This document shows positions 44,834-53,489 of a stretch of DNA of 64,000 nt, piece by piece. The notes under the pieces were generated by a model. The model was not told the origin of the DNA and made no database searches. It saw nothing but the letters and a program-made list of their open reading frames with translations. Each line of letters opens with the position of its first letter. The first letter of the stretch is position 1. Position numbers and translations under genes: made by a program. The stretch comes from an uncultured Bacteroides sp. (GTDB taxonomy: Bacteria > Bacteroidota > Bacteroidia > Bacteroidales > Bacteroidaceae), in NCBI GenBank assembly GCA_900755095.1, contig CAAEFE010000099.1, positions 1-64,000 of the forward strand. The letters are read 5' to 3'.

Positions 44834-44932
44834 AGCTATTAATACTTGACTTCTCAGGTATTAATAACTGACGCGACAAGTATTAATACCTGAGAAGTCA
44901 GATATTAAGACCTGTCGTGACATATTAGAACG
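44834..44932. repeat. 22-bp tandem array with inverted arms, locus 2
   Basis: Four 22-bp units at 44834, 44856, 44878 and 44900, plus a partial fifth. All share the core TATTAA(T/G)A, and tails alternate TTGACTTCTC, CTGACGCGAC, CTGAGAAGTC, CTGTCGTGAC. As a result, GACTTCTCAGGTATTAATA is repeated as its exact inverse 14 nt later, giving a 19-bp hairpin stem. It clearly matches the array at 21157. Confidence 0.85.
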
Positions 44933-44960
44933 TTTGTACCAGAGTTTATTAACTACCGTC

Positions 44961-46205
44961 TTAGTAAGTCACTGTCAACGGTGTACGCACCTTCTGCGCA
45001 TACTCAGCCATATACGCATTCCACGCATCAACCGTCTTGATAGCAGCCTTATCCCAGGCAGAGCCCCAGTAATAAGTATATTCCGAGCCCGGTTCATACT
45101 CGCTGATTGCCAGTACATGACCGTCAGCTCCACCGCGCAGCTCCTTCTTCTCCTTTTCCGGGAAAAGAGCGGTCTTTGCTTCTTTTACCAATGAAGGAAA
45201 TGCAGCGCCGATAAATATCTTACCGTTACCCCCGCTTCTGTCGGTTGTAGGGTCTACATAGGTGATATAGCCGTTTGCAGCGTCTGCTGTAACCACACCG
45301 TCCGGTTCACGAAGAACGATTCCGGTAGTCACAGGCATCGCTTCTTTCAGGTTAGTATACGAAACAACGGTTTTATTCAGGTAAGAACCAGCATCCAATG
45401 TGATGACACGCGTTTCCACCACGTTAGAATCGCCACGAACAGTCAACGGATTAAATTCCAGCTTCACTGTGAAACGCAGCGGGCCATTATCAAGGATTTC
45501 CTGTGTCCGATAGCAATAAGGATAGATAATCGTATCACCCGCCATCAGAGCGGCTGTACCGCAGCCCAGCGTAGGACCTACGGCATAACAATCCATTCCG
45601 TAGCCGTGGTCAATGTGATAAGAGATGGCATTTTGCAGTTCGGCAGCCGCTTTAGGGTCTGTCTTTTTCAGTTCGGCAATTCTGGCACGCTTTTCCTTAT
45701 CCAGTTCTTCAGCGTAAAGGCTTTCAAGAATCGGTTCCGTAGCGTTATACTTCGTAAAGAGGTCGTAGCCGAAACCACGTTCACCACGCTTCTGCAAGGC
45801 AGGGCCATAGGCACGGTATCCGCCCAGGTCATTCTCCCATGCCACATCGTCCAAACGTTCAGGATAATAGCGGCCGCAGGCAATTACATTATACGGGTCG
45901 GGAGTACCGGATTGGATAGTATAAGTGGCTGTGCCATTTGCTTTCACCGTAGCCGGGAAAACCACTTTCTCGTCATACGTCACTTGATAAGGTACTTGCT
46001 GACCATCTTCACCAAGCACTACGATCTGAGCCGTATCAGCCAGCTGCAGCTTGGCTGTAACGTCACTCATCGGAACCTCAACCATTTCACCTGTGCGCTC
46101 CAGCGCCAGAGGATTGGTTACTGTAACCGTCATTGACTGCTTGCTGTCAGCACAAGAGGCAAAACCCATCAGGGCAATAGCAGCCAGAATAAATATCTTC
46201 TTCAT
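44961..46205 (-). CDS. DUF4861 lipoprotein
   Basis: A 414-residue lipoprotein (MKKIFILAAIALMGFASC, Cys18, followed by ADSKQ). The DUF4861 pattern is seen in VTVTNPLALERTGEMVEVP, FGYDLFTKYN and YHIDHGYGMDCYAVGPTLG. The family is often encoded near uronate and pectin-type utilisation genes, and here it follows kduI and kduD on the same strand. Its reaction is not established; a role on unsaturated uronate sugars in the periplasm is inferred. A strong hairpin lies between it and kduD, so its expression may be lower or independent. Confidence 0.8.
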   Translation of the reverse strand: MKKIFILAAIALMGFASCADSKQSMTVTVTNPLALERTGEMVEVPMSDVTAKLQLADTAQIVVLGEDGQQVPYQVTYDEKVVFPATVKANGTATYTIQSGTPDPYNVIACGRYYPERLDDVAWENDLGGYRAYGPALQKRGERGFGYDLFTKYNATEPILESLYAEELDKEKRARIAELKKTDPKAAAELQNAISYHIDHGYGMDCYAVGPTLGCGTAALMAGDTIIYPYCYRTQEILDNGPLRFTVKLEFNPLTVRGDSNVVETRVITLDAGSYLNKTVVSYTNLKEAMPVTTGIVLREPDGVVTADAANGYITYVDPTTDRSGGNGKIFIGAAFPSLVKEAKTALFPEKEKKELRGGADGHVLAISEYEPGSEYTYYWGSAWDKAAIKTVDAWNAYMAEYAQKVRTPLTVTY

Positions 46206-46284
46206 ATTATACACAACAAATAAGGGGATAGAATCAGGTAAAAAAACGAAAGGGGATAAATATAAACCGTAAACTATTCAACAG

Positions 46285-46339
46285 AAAAACGATAAGGTGA
46301 CAGGCGGTAAAGAATCTCCTTACCACCCTATCACCTTAT
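46285..46339 (-). terminator. Terminator or attenuator between kduD and the DUF4861 gene
   Basis: On the minus strand ATAAGGTGATAGGGTGGTAA pairs with TTACCGCCTGTCACCTTAT across a 9-nt loop (a few mismatches) and is followed by CGTTTTT. It should end or reduce the kduI-kduD transcript. Confidence 0.8.
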
Positions 46340-46357
46340 AATAATCTCTTGTTATCG

Positions 46358-47161
46358 TTATTTCGGCTGTTTTCCGATATAAGCCAGGATACCACCGTCT
46401 ACGTAAAGAACATGGCCGTTAACAGCGTTAGAAGCCTCAGAAGCCAGGAATACGGCAGGACCAGTCAGTTCTTCCGGATCCAACCAACGACCGGCAGGAG
46501 TCTTGGCGCAGATGAATGAATCGAACGGGTGACGGCTTCCGTCTGCTTGTTTCTCACGAAGAGGAGCAGTTTGCGGAGTAGCGATATAACCCGGGCCGAT
46601 GCCGTTACACTGAATGTTGTATTCACCATATTCAGAGCAGATATTGCGAGTCAGCATCTTCAGACCACCTTTGGCAGCAGCGTAAGCCGATACAGTTTCA
46701 CGACCCAGCTCAGACATCATAGAGCAGATGTTGATGATTTTACCGGCACGCTTCTTCATCATGGCAGGCAACACAGCCTTAGAAACGATGAACGGAGCGT
46801 TCAAGTCGATATCAATCACACGACGGAAGTCAGCAGCTTCCATTTCGTGCATAGGAACACGGCGGATAATACCGGCGTTATTAACAAGGATATCAATCGT
46901 ACCTACTTCTTTCTCGATAGTAGCAACCATTGCCTGAACAGCCGGTTCGTCTGTTACGTCGCATACATAACCGTGAGCTTTAATTCCCTTTTCAGCATAG
47001 GCAGCCATGCCTTTGTCTACCAACTCCTGGTTGATGTCGTTAAAACATACAGTAGCGCCTTGTTCCGCGTAAGCAGAAGCAATTGCAAAACCGATACCGT
47101 AAGAAGCACCTGTAACGAGAGCTACTTTACCTTTCAAAGAAAAATTCAAATACTGATTCAT
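46358..47161 (-). CDS. kduD: 2-dehydro-3-deoxy-D-gluconate 5-dehydrogenase
   Basis: NAD-dependent short-chain dehydrogenase (267 residues) that reduces 3-deoxy-D-glycero-2,5-hexodiulosonate to 2-keto-3-deoxygluconate in the degradation of pectin and glycosaminoglycan unsaturated uronates. It has the cofactor loop TGASYGIGFAIA (about 18-29), NNAG near 91-94 and the catalytic Ser-Tyr-Lys with SAYAAAKGG. Identification among related SDRs rests on the adjacent kduI, 39 nt upstream. No kdgK or kdgA gene is in the window. Confidence 0.93.
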   Translation of the reverse strand: MNQYLNFSLKGKVALVTGASYGIGFAIASAYAEQGATVCFNDINQELVDKGMAAYAEKGIKAHGYVCDVTDEPAVQAMVATIEKEVGTIDILVNNAGIIRRVPMHEMEAADFRRVIDIDLNAPFIVSKAVLPAMMKKRAGKIINICSMMSELGRETVSAYAAAKGGLKMLTRNICSEYGEYNIQCNGIGPGYIATPQTAPLREKQADGSRHPFDSFICAKTPAGRWLDPEELTGPAVFLASEASNAVNGHVLYVDGGILAYIGKQPK

Positions 47162-47200
47162 AATTTTTTGTTATTAAATGATGAAAACTATTGTAGTTGT

Positions 47201-48043
47201 TTATTTTAAATCTGTAATTAATGAGAAGTCCTGATCGCCATAATCGAGGTTTTCACCGCCCATACCCCAGATAAAGGTATAGTTGTGGGTAGCCGCAGCC
47301 GAGTGGATCGACCATTCGGGAGACAGAACCGCCTGATCGCCCTTCATCCATACGTGACGAGTTTCGTCCACCTCACCCATAAAGTGGCAGATAGCGTGCT
47401 CTTCGGGGATTTCGAAGTAGAAGTAAGCCTCCATACGACGGCTGTGCACGTGGGCAGGCATCGTGTTCCATACGCTTCCCGGAGCAAGTTCCGTCATACC
47501 CATCTGCAGCTGGCAGGTAGGCAATACCTGATTGACCAGCATCTTATTGATGTTACGGTGGTTGGAACCTTCCAACGAGCCCATTTCAGCCACTACGGCA
47601 TCCGCTTTCGTCACTTTACGGTCGGGATAGTTGCGGTGTGCGGTCAGTGAGTTGAAATAGAATTTGGCAGGATTGGAAGCGTCTTTGCTTTCGAACGTCA
47701 CCACACGGTCGCCCGAACCAAGGTAGAGGGCTTCTTTATAGTCAAGTTCGAAAACCGCATCTCCGGCCTTCACTACGCCCGGTCCGCCTACATTGTAAAT
47801 ACCCATTTCACGACGGGTCAGGAAGAACGGAGCCTTCAGCGGGTCGATCGCTTCGAGTGTCAGCACCTCTCCTACCGGAAGCGCGCCGCCTACAACCATA
47901 CGGTCGTACATGGAGTACACCATATTCACTTCGTTGGAAACAAATATTTTTTCGATTAAGAAATCGCGACGGATTCTTGCAGTATCATAACTTTTTGCAT
48001 CCTCGGGATGCGCAGCATAGCGAATTTCATAGTTCGTTTTCAT
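47201..48043 (-). CDS. kduI: 5-keto-4-deoxyuronate isomerase
   Basis: Isomerises 5-keto-4-deoxyuronate, released from unsaturated uronic acids, to 3-deoxy-D-glycero-2,5-hexodiulosonate. The 280-residue cupin matches the usual length. The metal site is in MPAHVHSRRMEAYFYFEIPE, with a further His near the C-terminus. It is the first gene of a kduI-kduD unit, with a palindromic operator candidate and promoter at 48091-48118. Confidence 0.96.
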   Translation of the reverse strand: MKTNYEIRYAAHPEDAKSYDTARIRRDFLIEKIFVSNEVNMVYSMYDRMVVGGALPVGEVLTLEAIDPLKAPFFLTRREMGIYNVGGPGVVKAGDAVFELDYKEALYLGSGDRVVTFESKDASNPAKFYFNSLTAHRNYPDRKVTKADAVVAEMGSLEGSNHRNINKMLVNQVLPTCQLQMGMTELAPGSVWNTMPAHVHSRRMEAYFYFEIPEEHAICHFMGEVDETRHVWMKGDQAVLSPEWSIHSAAATHNYTFIWGMGGENLDYGDQDFSLITDLK

Positions 48044-48090
48044 ACCTTATTTATTTATAGTTATTGAATAAGCTCTCTTTCTCAAATGCA

Positions 48091-48110
48091 CATCGTTTAC
48101 GTACACGATG
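48091..48110. promoter_or_regulatory. Palindromic operator candidate for kduID
   Basis: CATCGTTTACGTACACGATG is a 20-bp palindrome with one mismatched pair on each side of a central ACGT. It lies immediately downstream of the -7 box, covering the likely transcription start. Form and position resemble LacI-family operators, as expected for a uronate-responsive repressor. No such regulator gene is in the window. Confidence 0.6.
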
Positions 48111-48118
48111 CAAAAATA
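48111..48118 (-). promoter_or_regulatory. -7 element of kduI
   Basis: TATTTTTG on the minus strand (48118-48111) fits TAnnTTTG. The -33 position shows no good TTTG, which would suit a regulated promoter. The leader is about 60 nt. Confidence 0.5.
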
Positions 48119-48261
48119 GTAAAAGAAAACGGGTTAACCTTGCAATTTTGTTCCAATTATCCACCAAAAATGTCCAGAATTGATGCAATGTACATCTTTT
48201 TAACGAACTATAATACGTTTTGAAGGAGTTTGACGACTATTTTCAATGATACAAAACGATA

Positions 48262-48308
48262 TAAAAAAAGGAAGCTCCAATAATCAATGATTATCAGAGC
48301 TTCCTTTT
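48262..48308 (-). terminator. Terminator of tRNA-Gln
   Basis: A perfect 12-bp stem (AAAAGGAAGCTC/GAGCTTCCTTTT) directly after the tRNA 3' end, with a T run on the minus strand at 48269-48262. Confidence 0.88.
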
Positions 48309-48310
48309 GG

Positions 48311-48381
48311 TTGTCCTACCAAGATTCGAACTTAGACAAACAGAACCAAAAACTGTTGTGCTACCATTACACCATAGGACA
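48311..48381 (-). tRNA. tRNA-Gln (anticodon TTG)
   Basis: Folds as a tRNA on the minus strand. The 7-bp acceptor stem is TGTCCTA with TAGGACA, and the D loop has AATGGTAG. The anticodon loop TTTTGGT carries TTG at positions 34-36, and the T arm is CTAAG-TTCGAAT-CTTGG. The 71-nt gene has no encoded CCA. It begins with U, as do other bacterial tRNA-Gln. It has its own promoter upstream and a terminator downstream. Confidence 0.95.
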
Positions 48382-48411
48382 AACATATGCGCTTTCTGTT
48401 AAAAAGCGGTG

Positions 48412-48443
48412 CAAAGATAGAGGTTTGCAAGCAAACCTCCAAA
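48412..48443 (-). promoter_or_regulatory. Promoter of tRNA-Gln with a palindrome in its spacer
   Basis: TTTG (48443-48440), 20 nt, TATCTTTG (48419-48412) is a full match to the Bacteroides promoter, about 30 nt before the tRNA. GAGGTTTGC/GCAAACCTC (48420-48428 and 48431-48439) forms a perfect 9-bp inverted repeat that fills the spacer. It could also be the 3' hairpin of tyrS. Confidence 0.75.
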
Positions 48444-48489
48444 TATTTCGATTACTTTTTTACTTTGCCACCTTGCAAATCGCTGATTT

Positions 48490-49782
48490 TTACTTCGCGA
48501 TCAGCAGAAAATAGTTCTTTTTACCACGCTGAACAAGCAGATATTTCCCGTCAAGCAGATCGGCAGTCGTAATAACCTGGTCAAAAGCTTCCAGTTTTTC
48601 TTTATTCAATGATACGCCACCGCCTTGAACCAACTTACGCATTTCGCCTTTCGAAGCAAATACAGCCGCATTATCGACAAACAGATCAACAGCCTTCACT
48701 CCTTCCGCCAAGGCGTCACGAGAGATTTCAAACTGGGGTACGCCTTCGAATACAGCCAGCAACGTATCTTCGTCCAACTTACGCAACGACTCGGAAGTAG
48801 CGTTACCGAACAGGATATTAGACGCATCTACCGCTGCATTGTAATCTTCTTCGGAGTGAACCATGATAGTCACTTCCTTGGCCAGACGTTTCTGCAAAGC
48901 ACGCAAGTGCGGAGCCTGCTGGTGCTCGGCCACTAATGCTTCGATTTCTTCCTTCTCGATCGAAGTGAAAATCTTGATATAGCGTTCTGCATCAGAGTCG
49001 CTTACGTTCAGCCAGAACTGGTAGAACTTATAGGGAGAAGTATAACGAGGGTCCAGCCAGATATTTCCAGATTCAGTTTTACCAAACTTACCACCGTCAG
49101 CTTTTGTGATCAGCGGGCAAGTCAGCGCGAACACCTCTCCCCCATTAGTACGGCGGATCAGTTCTGCTCCGGTAGTGATATTTCCCCACTGGTCGGAACC
49201 GCCCATCTGAAGTTTACATCCTTTAGTTTCATACAGATGAAGGAAATCGTAGCCTTGAAGCAGCTGATAAGTAAATTCGGTGAATGACAGTCCGTCACGT
49301 GCTTCTCCGTTGAGGCGACGCTTTACAGAATCCTTTGCCATCATATAGTTTACAGTGATATGCTTACCTACTTCGCGAACAAAGTCAAGGAAAGAAAACT
49401 CTTTCATCCAGTCATAATTGTTCACTAATTCAGCACGGTTAGGCACATCCGACTCGAAGTCGAGGAACTTGGCAAGCTGTTTTTTGATACACGCCTGATT
49501 GTGACGCAATGTTTCCTCGTTCAGCAGGTTACGTTCTGCCGATTTTCCGGAAGGGTCTCCAATCATACCTGTAGCGCCACCGATGAGTGCCAGCGGCTTA
49601 TGGCCGCAGCGTTGTAAATGACGAAGGATCATCACTCCACAAAGGTGACCAATGTGTAGCGAATCGGCAGTCGGGTCGATACCCAAATAGGCAGTCACCT
49701 GCTCTTTGTTTAACAACTCTTCCGTTCCCGGCATGATGTCCTGCAGCATGCCACGCCATCTCAATTCTTCTACAAAATTCAT
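48490..49782 (-). CDS. tyrS: Tyrosyl-tRNA synthetase
   Basis: Attaches tyrosine to tRNA-Tyr. The 430-residue class I synthetase has the HIGH motif exactly as HIGH in [10 protein letters not shown] (about 40-49), the tyrosine-binding GGSDQWGNI (about 195-203) and the KMSKS-type loop as KFGKTESGN (about 231-239). A C-terminal S4-like RNA-binding domain (about 350-430) is present. It is read from its own promoter at 49833, and tRNA-Gln follows on the same strand. Confidence 0.97.
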   Translation of the reverse strand: MNFVEELRWRGMLQDIMPGTEELLNKEQVTAYLGIDPTADSLHIGHLCGVMILRHLQRCGHKPLALIGGATGMIGDPSGKSAERNLLNEETLRHNQACIKKQLAKFLDFESDVPNRAELVNNYDWMKEFSFLDFVREVGKHITVNYMMAKDSVKRRLNGEARDGLSFTEFTYQLLQGYDFLHLYETKGCKLQMGGSDQWGNITTGAELIRRTNGGEVFALTCPLITKADGGKFGKTESGNIWLDPRYTSPYKFYQFWLNVSDSDAERYIKIFTSIEKEEIEALVAEHQQAPHLRALQKRLAKEVTIMVHSEEDYNAAVDASNILFGNATSESLRKLDEDTLLAVFEGVPQFEISRDALAEGVKAVDLFVDNAAVFASKGEMRKLVQGGGVSLNKEKLEAFDQVITTADLLDGKYLLVQRGKKNYFLLIAK

Positions 49783-49832
49783 CGTATTACTCTTTTTATT
49801 AGGTTTTTATTGTCTTTCAATTCCATGTGCGA

Positions 49833-49864
49833 CAAAAGTACGACTCTTTCTCGGAAGATACAAC
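49833..49864 (-). promoter_or_regulatory. Promoter of tyrS
   Basis: On the minus strand GTTG (49864-49861), 20 nt, TACTTTTG (49840-49833) fits the consensus. It lies in the gap after the tatD-type gene, so tyrS can be transcribed separately from the upstream operon. Confidence 0.7.
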
Positions 49865-49866
49865 TC

Positions 49867-50556
49867 TTAACGCCTAAAAAAGACTTTTTGAATATTTTCC
49901 CGAATCGCCTGCCGCAGCTCTTCCACATCCGTGCTTCGTGCTTTCGCGACCTGCCTCAGCACTTCTTCAATGTCGACCGGACTGTCGTCCGTCTCCAGAA
50001 ACAGGTGACCGACAGGCACTCCCTTCACTGTTTCCTCCGGATAGTGCACACCGAAAGAAAGATAAATGCCGTTCTTTATCAGTTGCCCTGTCTGCTGCGG
50101 TTTCCCGCGAAAGCCGTGCCAAATCCAGGACTGAGCCGGATTCAGTTTCTTCCTCACCGCCAGCAACTCATCCATCGCCTTCACACAATGAATAATCAGT
50201 GGCAACCGATACTTCTCCGACAATTCCACCTGCTTCTCAAACATCCTTACCTGAAGCTCCATCGGAGCAGCTGTCAGTTTATCGAGCCCCGCCTCTCCTA
50301 CCGCCACAAACTGCTCTTTCACAAGCAACTGCTGCAGAAGTTCAAATTGCTCTTCCGCATTGCGTTCCGTCAGTTTCCAGGGATGAATGCCGGCCGAATA
50401 GAAATATCCCTCTTTACCTGCCGTCCTGACATCCGAAGCCGACAGGCACAGCGAATCATCCACCGGTAATGGAAAATTGATAATCGCCCTGCCGTGGGAA
50501 GCATCCTCCGACTTGTGAGTATGAATATCCAGAATATGACTCGCGTTATTCTCCAT
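49867..50556 (-). CDS. TatD-family metal-dependent hydrolase
   Basis: A 229-residue TIM-barrel hydrolase of the TatD DNase family. The metal-binding HTH is at the start (ILDIHTHKSED), followed by the glutamate in AVGEAGLDKL (about 93-102), LIIHCVKAMDELL with the next His, and the aspartate in ETDDSPVDIEEVL near 193. It is shorter than the usual 255-265 residues, with the loss in the middle of the barrel. Substrate for this family may be DNA ends or D-aminoacyl groups and is uncertain. It begins 28 nt after yidD. Confidence 0.85.
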   Translation of the reverse strand: MENNASHILDIHTHKSEDASHGRAIINFPLPVDDSLCLSASDVRTAGKEGYFYSAGIHPWKLTERNAEEQFELLQQLLVKEQFVAVGEAGLDKLTAAPMELQVRMFEKQVELSEKYRLPLIIHCVKAMDELLAVRKKLNPAQSWIWHGFRGKPQQTGQLIKNGIYLSFGVHYPEETVKGVPVGHLFLETDDSPVDIEEVLRQVAKARSTDVEELRQAIRENIQKVFFRR

Positions 50557-50584
50557 ATCTCTCGTTCTTTAGGGTAAATCGTTT

Positions 50585-50860
50585 TTAAGGCACAGGATCA
50601 TAACCGGAACCACCCCACGGATGACACCTGAGAATGCGCCGGACAGCCAGATAGAGTCCTTTGACGGGACCGTGTTTCTTGATTGCTTCGACCGCATAGG
50701 CCGAACAAGTGGGCGTAAACCGACAAGACGGAGGGGTAAGGGGCGAAATACACACCCGGTAAAAATAGATAGGAATCAGCAGTAAGAATGAAAACACCTT
50801 CCTCACAAGACTTTTCAGGGACATCCAGCAGACGGACACCCGGTGAGCACGGGGTTTCAT
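50585..50860 (-). CDS. yidD: Membrane protein insertion efficiency factor YidD
   Basis: A 91-residue protein that helps YidC-dependent insertion at the inner membrane. The conserved core is evident: [20 protein letters not shown], then [38 protein letters not shown]. An amphipathic N-terminal helix precedes it. The gene overlaps rnpA by 4 nt (ATGA), the classical rnpA-yidD order. The start could be the MSLKSL codon 12 residues in, but the overlapping start is typical. Confidence 0.93.
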   Translation of the reverse strand: MKPRAHRVSVCWMSLKSLVRKVFSFLLLIPIYFYRVCISPLTPPSCRFTPTCSAYAVEAIKKHGPVKGLYLAVRRILRCHPWGGSGYDPVP

Positions 50861-51246
50861 AAGGATAACTTTTCAGAAATGCGCGAAAGCGCTGTCTTCA
50901 TTTTCTCTTCCAGTTCGGCAGTGGCTACAAGTTCGTCCGACAGATAGATAAAAGCAATTGCCAGACGCTGCCCTTTGTTTTGCAAACCGTCCAGCAGTGG
51001 CTGTTTGTTCTTCCGGTAGACTTCGCGTATCTGCCGCTTCACCCGATTGCGCTTTACAGCACGTTTGAAACGCCGCTTCGATACGCTGATAAGTATCGTT
51101 GCCGGCACTTCACCTTGTTCTACGGGCATATATACAACGCGTATCGGAAAGATGGAAAACGACTTGGAATGGCCGCCTTCGAACATCTTTCCGATCAATA
51201 TTTTACTATTCAGCCTTTCGGCTTTACGCAAAGTATATACGCTCAC
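50857..51246 (-). CDS. rnpA: Ribonuclease P protein component
   Basis: Protein subunit of RNase P, which matures the 5' end of tRNAs. The 129-residue basic protein has the RNA-binding signature [17 protein letters not shown] (about 68-84), preceded by [11 protein letters not shown]. Unlike in many bacteria, it is not next to rpmH and dnaA but follows hemD with a 5-nt gap, and is in the LOG-DUF4271-hemD-rnpA-yidD-tatD operon. Confidence 0.95.
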   Translation of the reverse strand: MSVYTLRKAERLNSKILIGKMFEGGHSKSFSIFPIRVVYMPVEQGEVPATILISVSKRRFKRAVKRNRVKRQIREVYRKNKQPLLDGLQNKGQRLAIAFIYLSDELVATAELEEKMKTALSRISEKLSL

Positions 51247-51251
51247 GCTGT

Positions 51252-51998
51252 TTATTTATTGTTTTCCTTGATGAACATATCAAGCGCAGCCGTCATTGAC
51301 GGAGCCTGCACAGTCGGTGCTTCAAGGTCCAAACGGAGTCCGGCGTCGCGTACAGCCTGCGCGGTAGTCGACCCGAAGGTACCGATTCTGATCTCTTTCT
51401 GGTCAAAGTCCGGGAAGTTCTTCTTCAAAGAAGTCACTCCGGCAGGGCTGAAGAACACGAGCATGTCATAATCAAATTCCTCATCCGATGTAAAGTCATT
51501 GCTCACAGTGCGATACATTACAGCTTCTGTATGCTGTATGTTATTCTTGTCGAGCAGGTTTTTCACATCATCATTGTGCACGTCCGACATAGGGACGAGA
51601 TATTTCTCCGTTTTATGCTTTACGATAGATGGCACCAAATCTTCAATCTTTCCGGTAGCACCGAAGAAGATTTTACGTTTGCGATATTGCACATACTTCT
51701 GAATGTACAATGCAACCGCTTCTGTGACACAGAAATACTTCATTGTTTCCGGAATAGTCACACGCAGCTCCGTACACAGATTAAAGAAGTGATCGATTGC
51801 GTGGCGTGAAGTGAATATAACAGCAGTGTGATCAAGAATTGAAACCTTCTGTTGCCGGAATTCTTTCGCCGAAAGACTCTCGACCTTTATAAACGGCCGG
51901 AAATCTATTTTTACGCCATATTTCTCTGCTATGTCGTAATAGGGAGATTTCTCTGACGCAGGCTTAGGCTGCGAAACTAGTACTTTTTTAATTTTCAA
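51252..51998 (-). CDS. hemD: Uroporphyrinogen-III synthase
   Basis: Cyclises hydroxymethylbilane to uroporphyrinogen III in tetrapyrrole synthesis. This family has low sequence identity; the 248-residue length, the two-lobed alpha/beta pattern and segments such as VIFTSRHAIDHFF, EAVMYRTV and MLVFFSPAGVTSLKKNF followed by IGTFGSTTAQAV support it. It lies between the DUF4271 gene (4-nt gap) and rnpA. No other haem-synthesis genes are in the window. Confidence 0.88.
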   Translation of the reverse strand: MKIKKVLVSQPKPASEKSPYYDIAEKYGVKIDFRPFIKVESLSAKEFRQQKVSILDHTAVIFTSRHAIDHFFNLCTELRVTIPETMKYFCVTEAVALYIQKYVQYRKRKIFFGATGKIEDLVPSIVKHKTEKYLVPMSDVHNDDVKNLLDKNNIQHTEAVMYRTVSNDFTSDEEFDYDMLVFFSPAGVTSLKKNFPDFDQKEIRIGTFGSTTAQAVRDAGLRLDLEAPTVQAPSMTAALDMFIKENNK

Positions 51999-52002
51999 CG
52001 TC

Positions 52003-52725
52003 CTAAATTTTTATTAGCAATACATTGTTTACCTGGATCATTCCCTGATAGAGTAGCAGACAGGGTATGATTTCAAGAGCGCAAAAGTACAAAATTAATA
52101 GGAAAGCCGCACTTAATTGATGAAAAAAAAGCTTTACCCACTTATAAAACATCAATATTTTAGTAAAAATTAGAATAATTAGTCCGATTATCACTAAATT
52201 GGTCAGGTTCAGATCGAAATAAACAAGGAATAGAACAAAAGGAAAAAGGGCGAATCCGACGTAATATATGAGCGTAGAATAAGATTCCAACCATATATTT
52301 GTCTTGTTTTTGTCAAAAAACACCCATCCGAGGAACATATAAAGTAACCATTTCAGTAAAAAATAGGCAAGACAGAAGCCGACATAAATCCCCAATAGCA
52401 GGAGAGGGGAGACCTTGGTCATCAGCATCGGACATGTATCATGAAAATAATTGAAGAACACGATACCTGTCAATACACAGGTCTGCACTACCAGTACGAG
52501 TAGATAGCGCACATCGGCTGCCGTAGAACTATCAAAAATGCTTGTCCGCTCGCGATGCAATACAAAGTCTTTCACCTGTTGGGTGAGAAACTTCTTTCCA
52601 CGAGCCAGAGCGATGGAGGAAAGAAAGAAGCAGGCAAGCAATGTCAAGGCAATCACATCATCCGTACGGGGAGAGTAGGAGATAGGGATTCCCTCGAATC
52701 CGGAGTTCAGAATATCGGCTATCAT
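52003..52725 (-). CDS. DUF4271 membrane protein
   Basis: A 240-residue inner-membrane protein with about six hydrophobic segments (for example LLLGIYVGFCLAYFLLKWLL). It matches the DUF4271 family, which is conserved in Bacteroidetes beside hemD. The function is unknown. It overlaps the upstream LOG-family gene by 4 nt and is followed by hemD after 4 nt, so all three are tightly coupled. Confidence 0.8.
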   Translation of the reverse strand: MIADILNSGFEGIPISYSPRTDDVIALTLLACFFLSSIALARGKKFLTQQVKDFVLHRERTSIFDSSTAADVRYLLVLVVQTCVLTGIVFFNYFHDTCPMLMTKVSPLLLLGIYVGFCLAYFLLKWLLYMFLGWVFFDKNKTNIWLESYSTLIYYVGFALFPFVLFLVYFDLNLTNLVIIGLIILIFTKILMFYKWVKLFFHQLSAAFLLILYFCALEIIPCLLLYQGMIQVNNVLLIKI

Positions 52726-53309
52726 ATGGCTGCAAATTTACGGATAGAAGCGTCCCATACGGGAGTTGTCTGAAGTAACTCCACCGCTTCTTCCGGTGTT
52801 TGTGCCACTTTCCATATATCACCGTGTTGCTGGCGCATGAAGTTTTCCTCTATTGCCCGTTCGAGCATTTGGAACAGCGGATCAAAAAAGCCGTTTATAT
52901 TCAGAATGATAATCGGATTCAGATACAGTCCGAGCTGTTTCCATGTGATGATTTCAAGCAATTCTTCCAGAGTGCCGCATCCGCCCGGCAAGGCAATGAT
53001 GCCGTCGCTCAGATTCGCCATCTTCTGCTTGCGTTCGTGCATGGAAGTGACTTCGATCAATTCCGTCAACCCTGTGTGATGCCAGTTCTGTTCGACCATG
53101 AAGTGGGGGATAACACCTGTCACCTCACCGCCATTCTTCAGAACTGCGTCGGCTACGGAGCGCATCAGTCCGATGCTTCCGGCACCGTTTATCAGACGGA
53201 TATGTTGTTTGGCAAGCAGGCGGCCGAGTTTTTCGGCTGCTTCAAAATATACGGGGGCTATCTTAGTGCTGGATGCGCTGTATACGCATACGGAATGTAT
53301 CTGATTCAT
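52722..53309 (-). CDS. LOG-family protein (TIGR00730)
   Basis: A 195-residue Rossmann-like protein of the LOG (cytokinin riboside phosphate phosphoribohydrolase) family. The hallmark PGGCGTLEELLEIITWKQLG is present, with the nucleotide-binding INGAGSIGLMRSVADAVL earlier. Bacterial members hydrolyse AMP or other nucleoside 5'-monophosphates at the N-glycosidic bond; the natural substrate here is uncertain. MNQIHSV at 53309 is preferred over an ATG four codons upstream. It is the first gene of a seven-gene run, with a clear promoter. Confidence 0.88.
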   Translation of the reverse strand: MNQIHSVCVYSASSTKIAPVYFEAAEKLGRLLAKQHIRLINGAGSIGLMRSVADAVLKNGGEVTGVIPHFMVEQNWHHTGLTELIEVTSMHERKQKMANLSDGIIALPGGCGTLEELLEIITWKQLGLYLNPIIILNINGFFDPLFQMLERAIEENFMRQQHGDIWKVAQTPEEAVELLQTTPVWDASIRKFAAI

Positions 53310-53341
53310 TGTCTTTTGCAAGTTTACTGGATGAATGGGTA

Positions 53342-53373
53342 CAAAAGTACAAAGAAATCATATACATATCAAA
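53342..53373 (-). promoter_or_regulatory. Promoter of the LOG-DUF4271-hemD-rnpA-yidD operon
   Basis: TTTG (53373-53370), 20 nt, TACTTTTG (53349-53342) on the minus strand is a full consensus match, 33 nt before the chosen start. Confidence 0.8.
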
Positions 53374-53489
53374 ATGAATGTGCAATTTATGTCAAAGTGA
53401 AGATAGAAGAATAAACACAAAGGCAAGACTGCATATTCTATTTCTATAAATAGCACAGTCAAGCCTATATTCTCCTACTTCAACACTCA

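Noticed and set aside
48287..48514. Plus-strand 75-codon frame over the tRNA
   Set aside because: It is the complement of tRNA-Gln, its terminator and its promoter.
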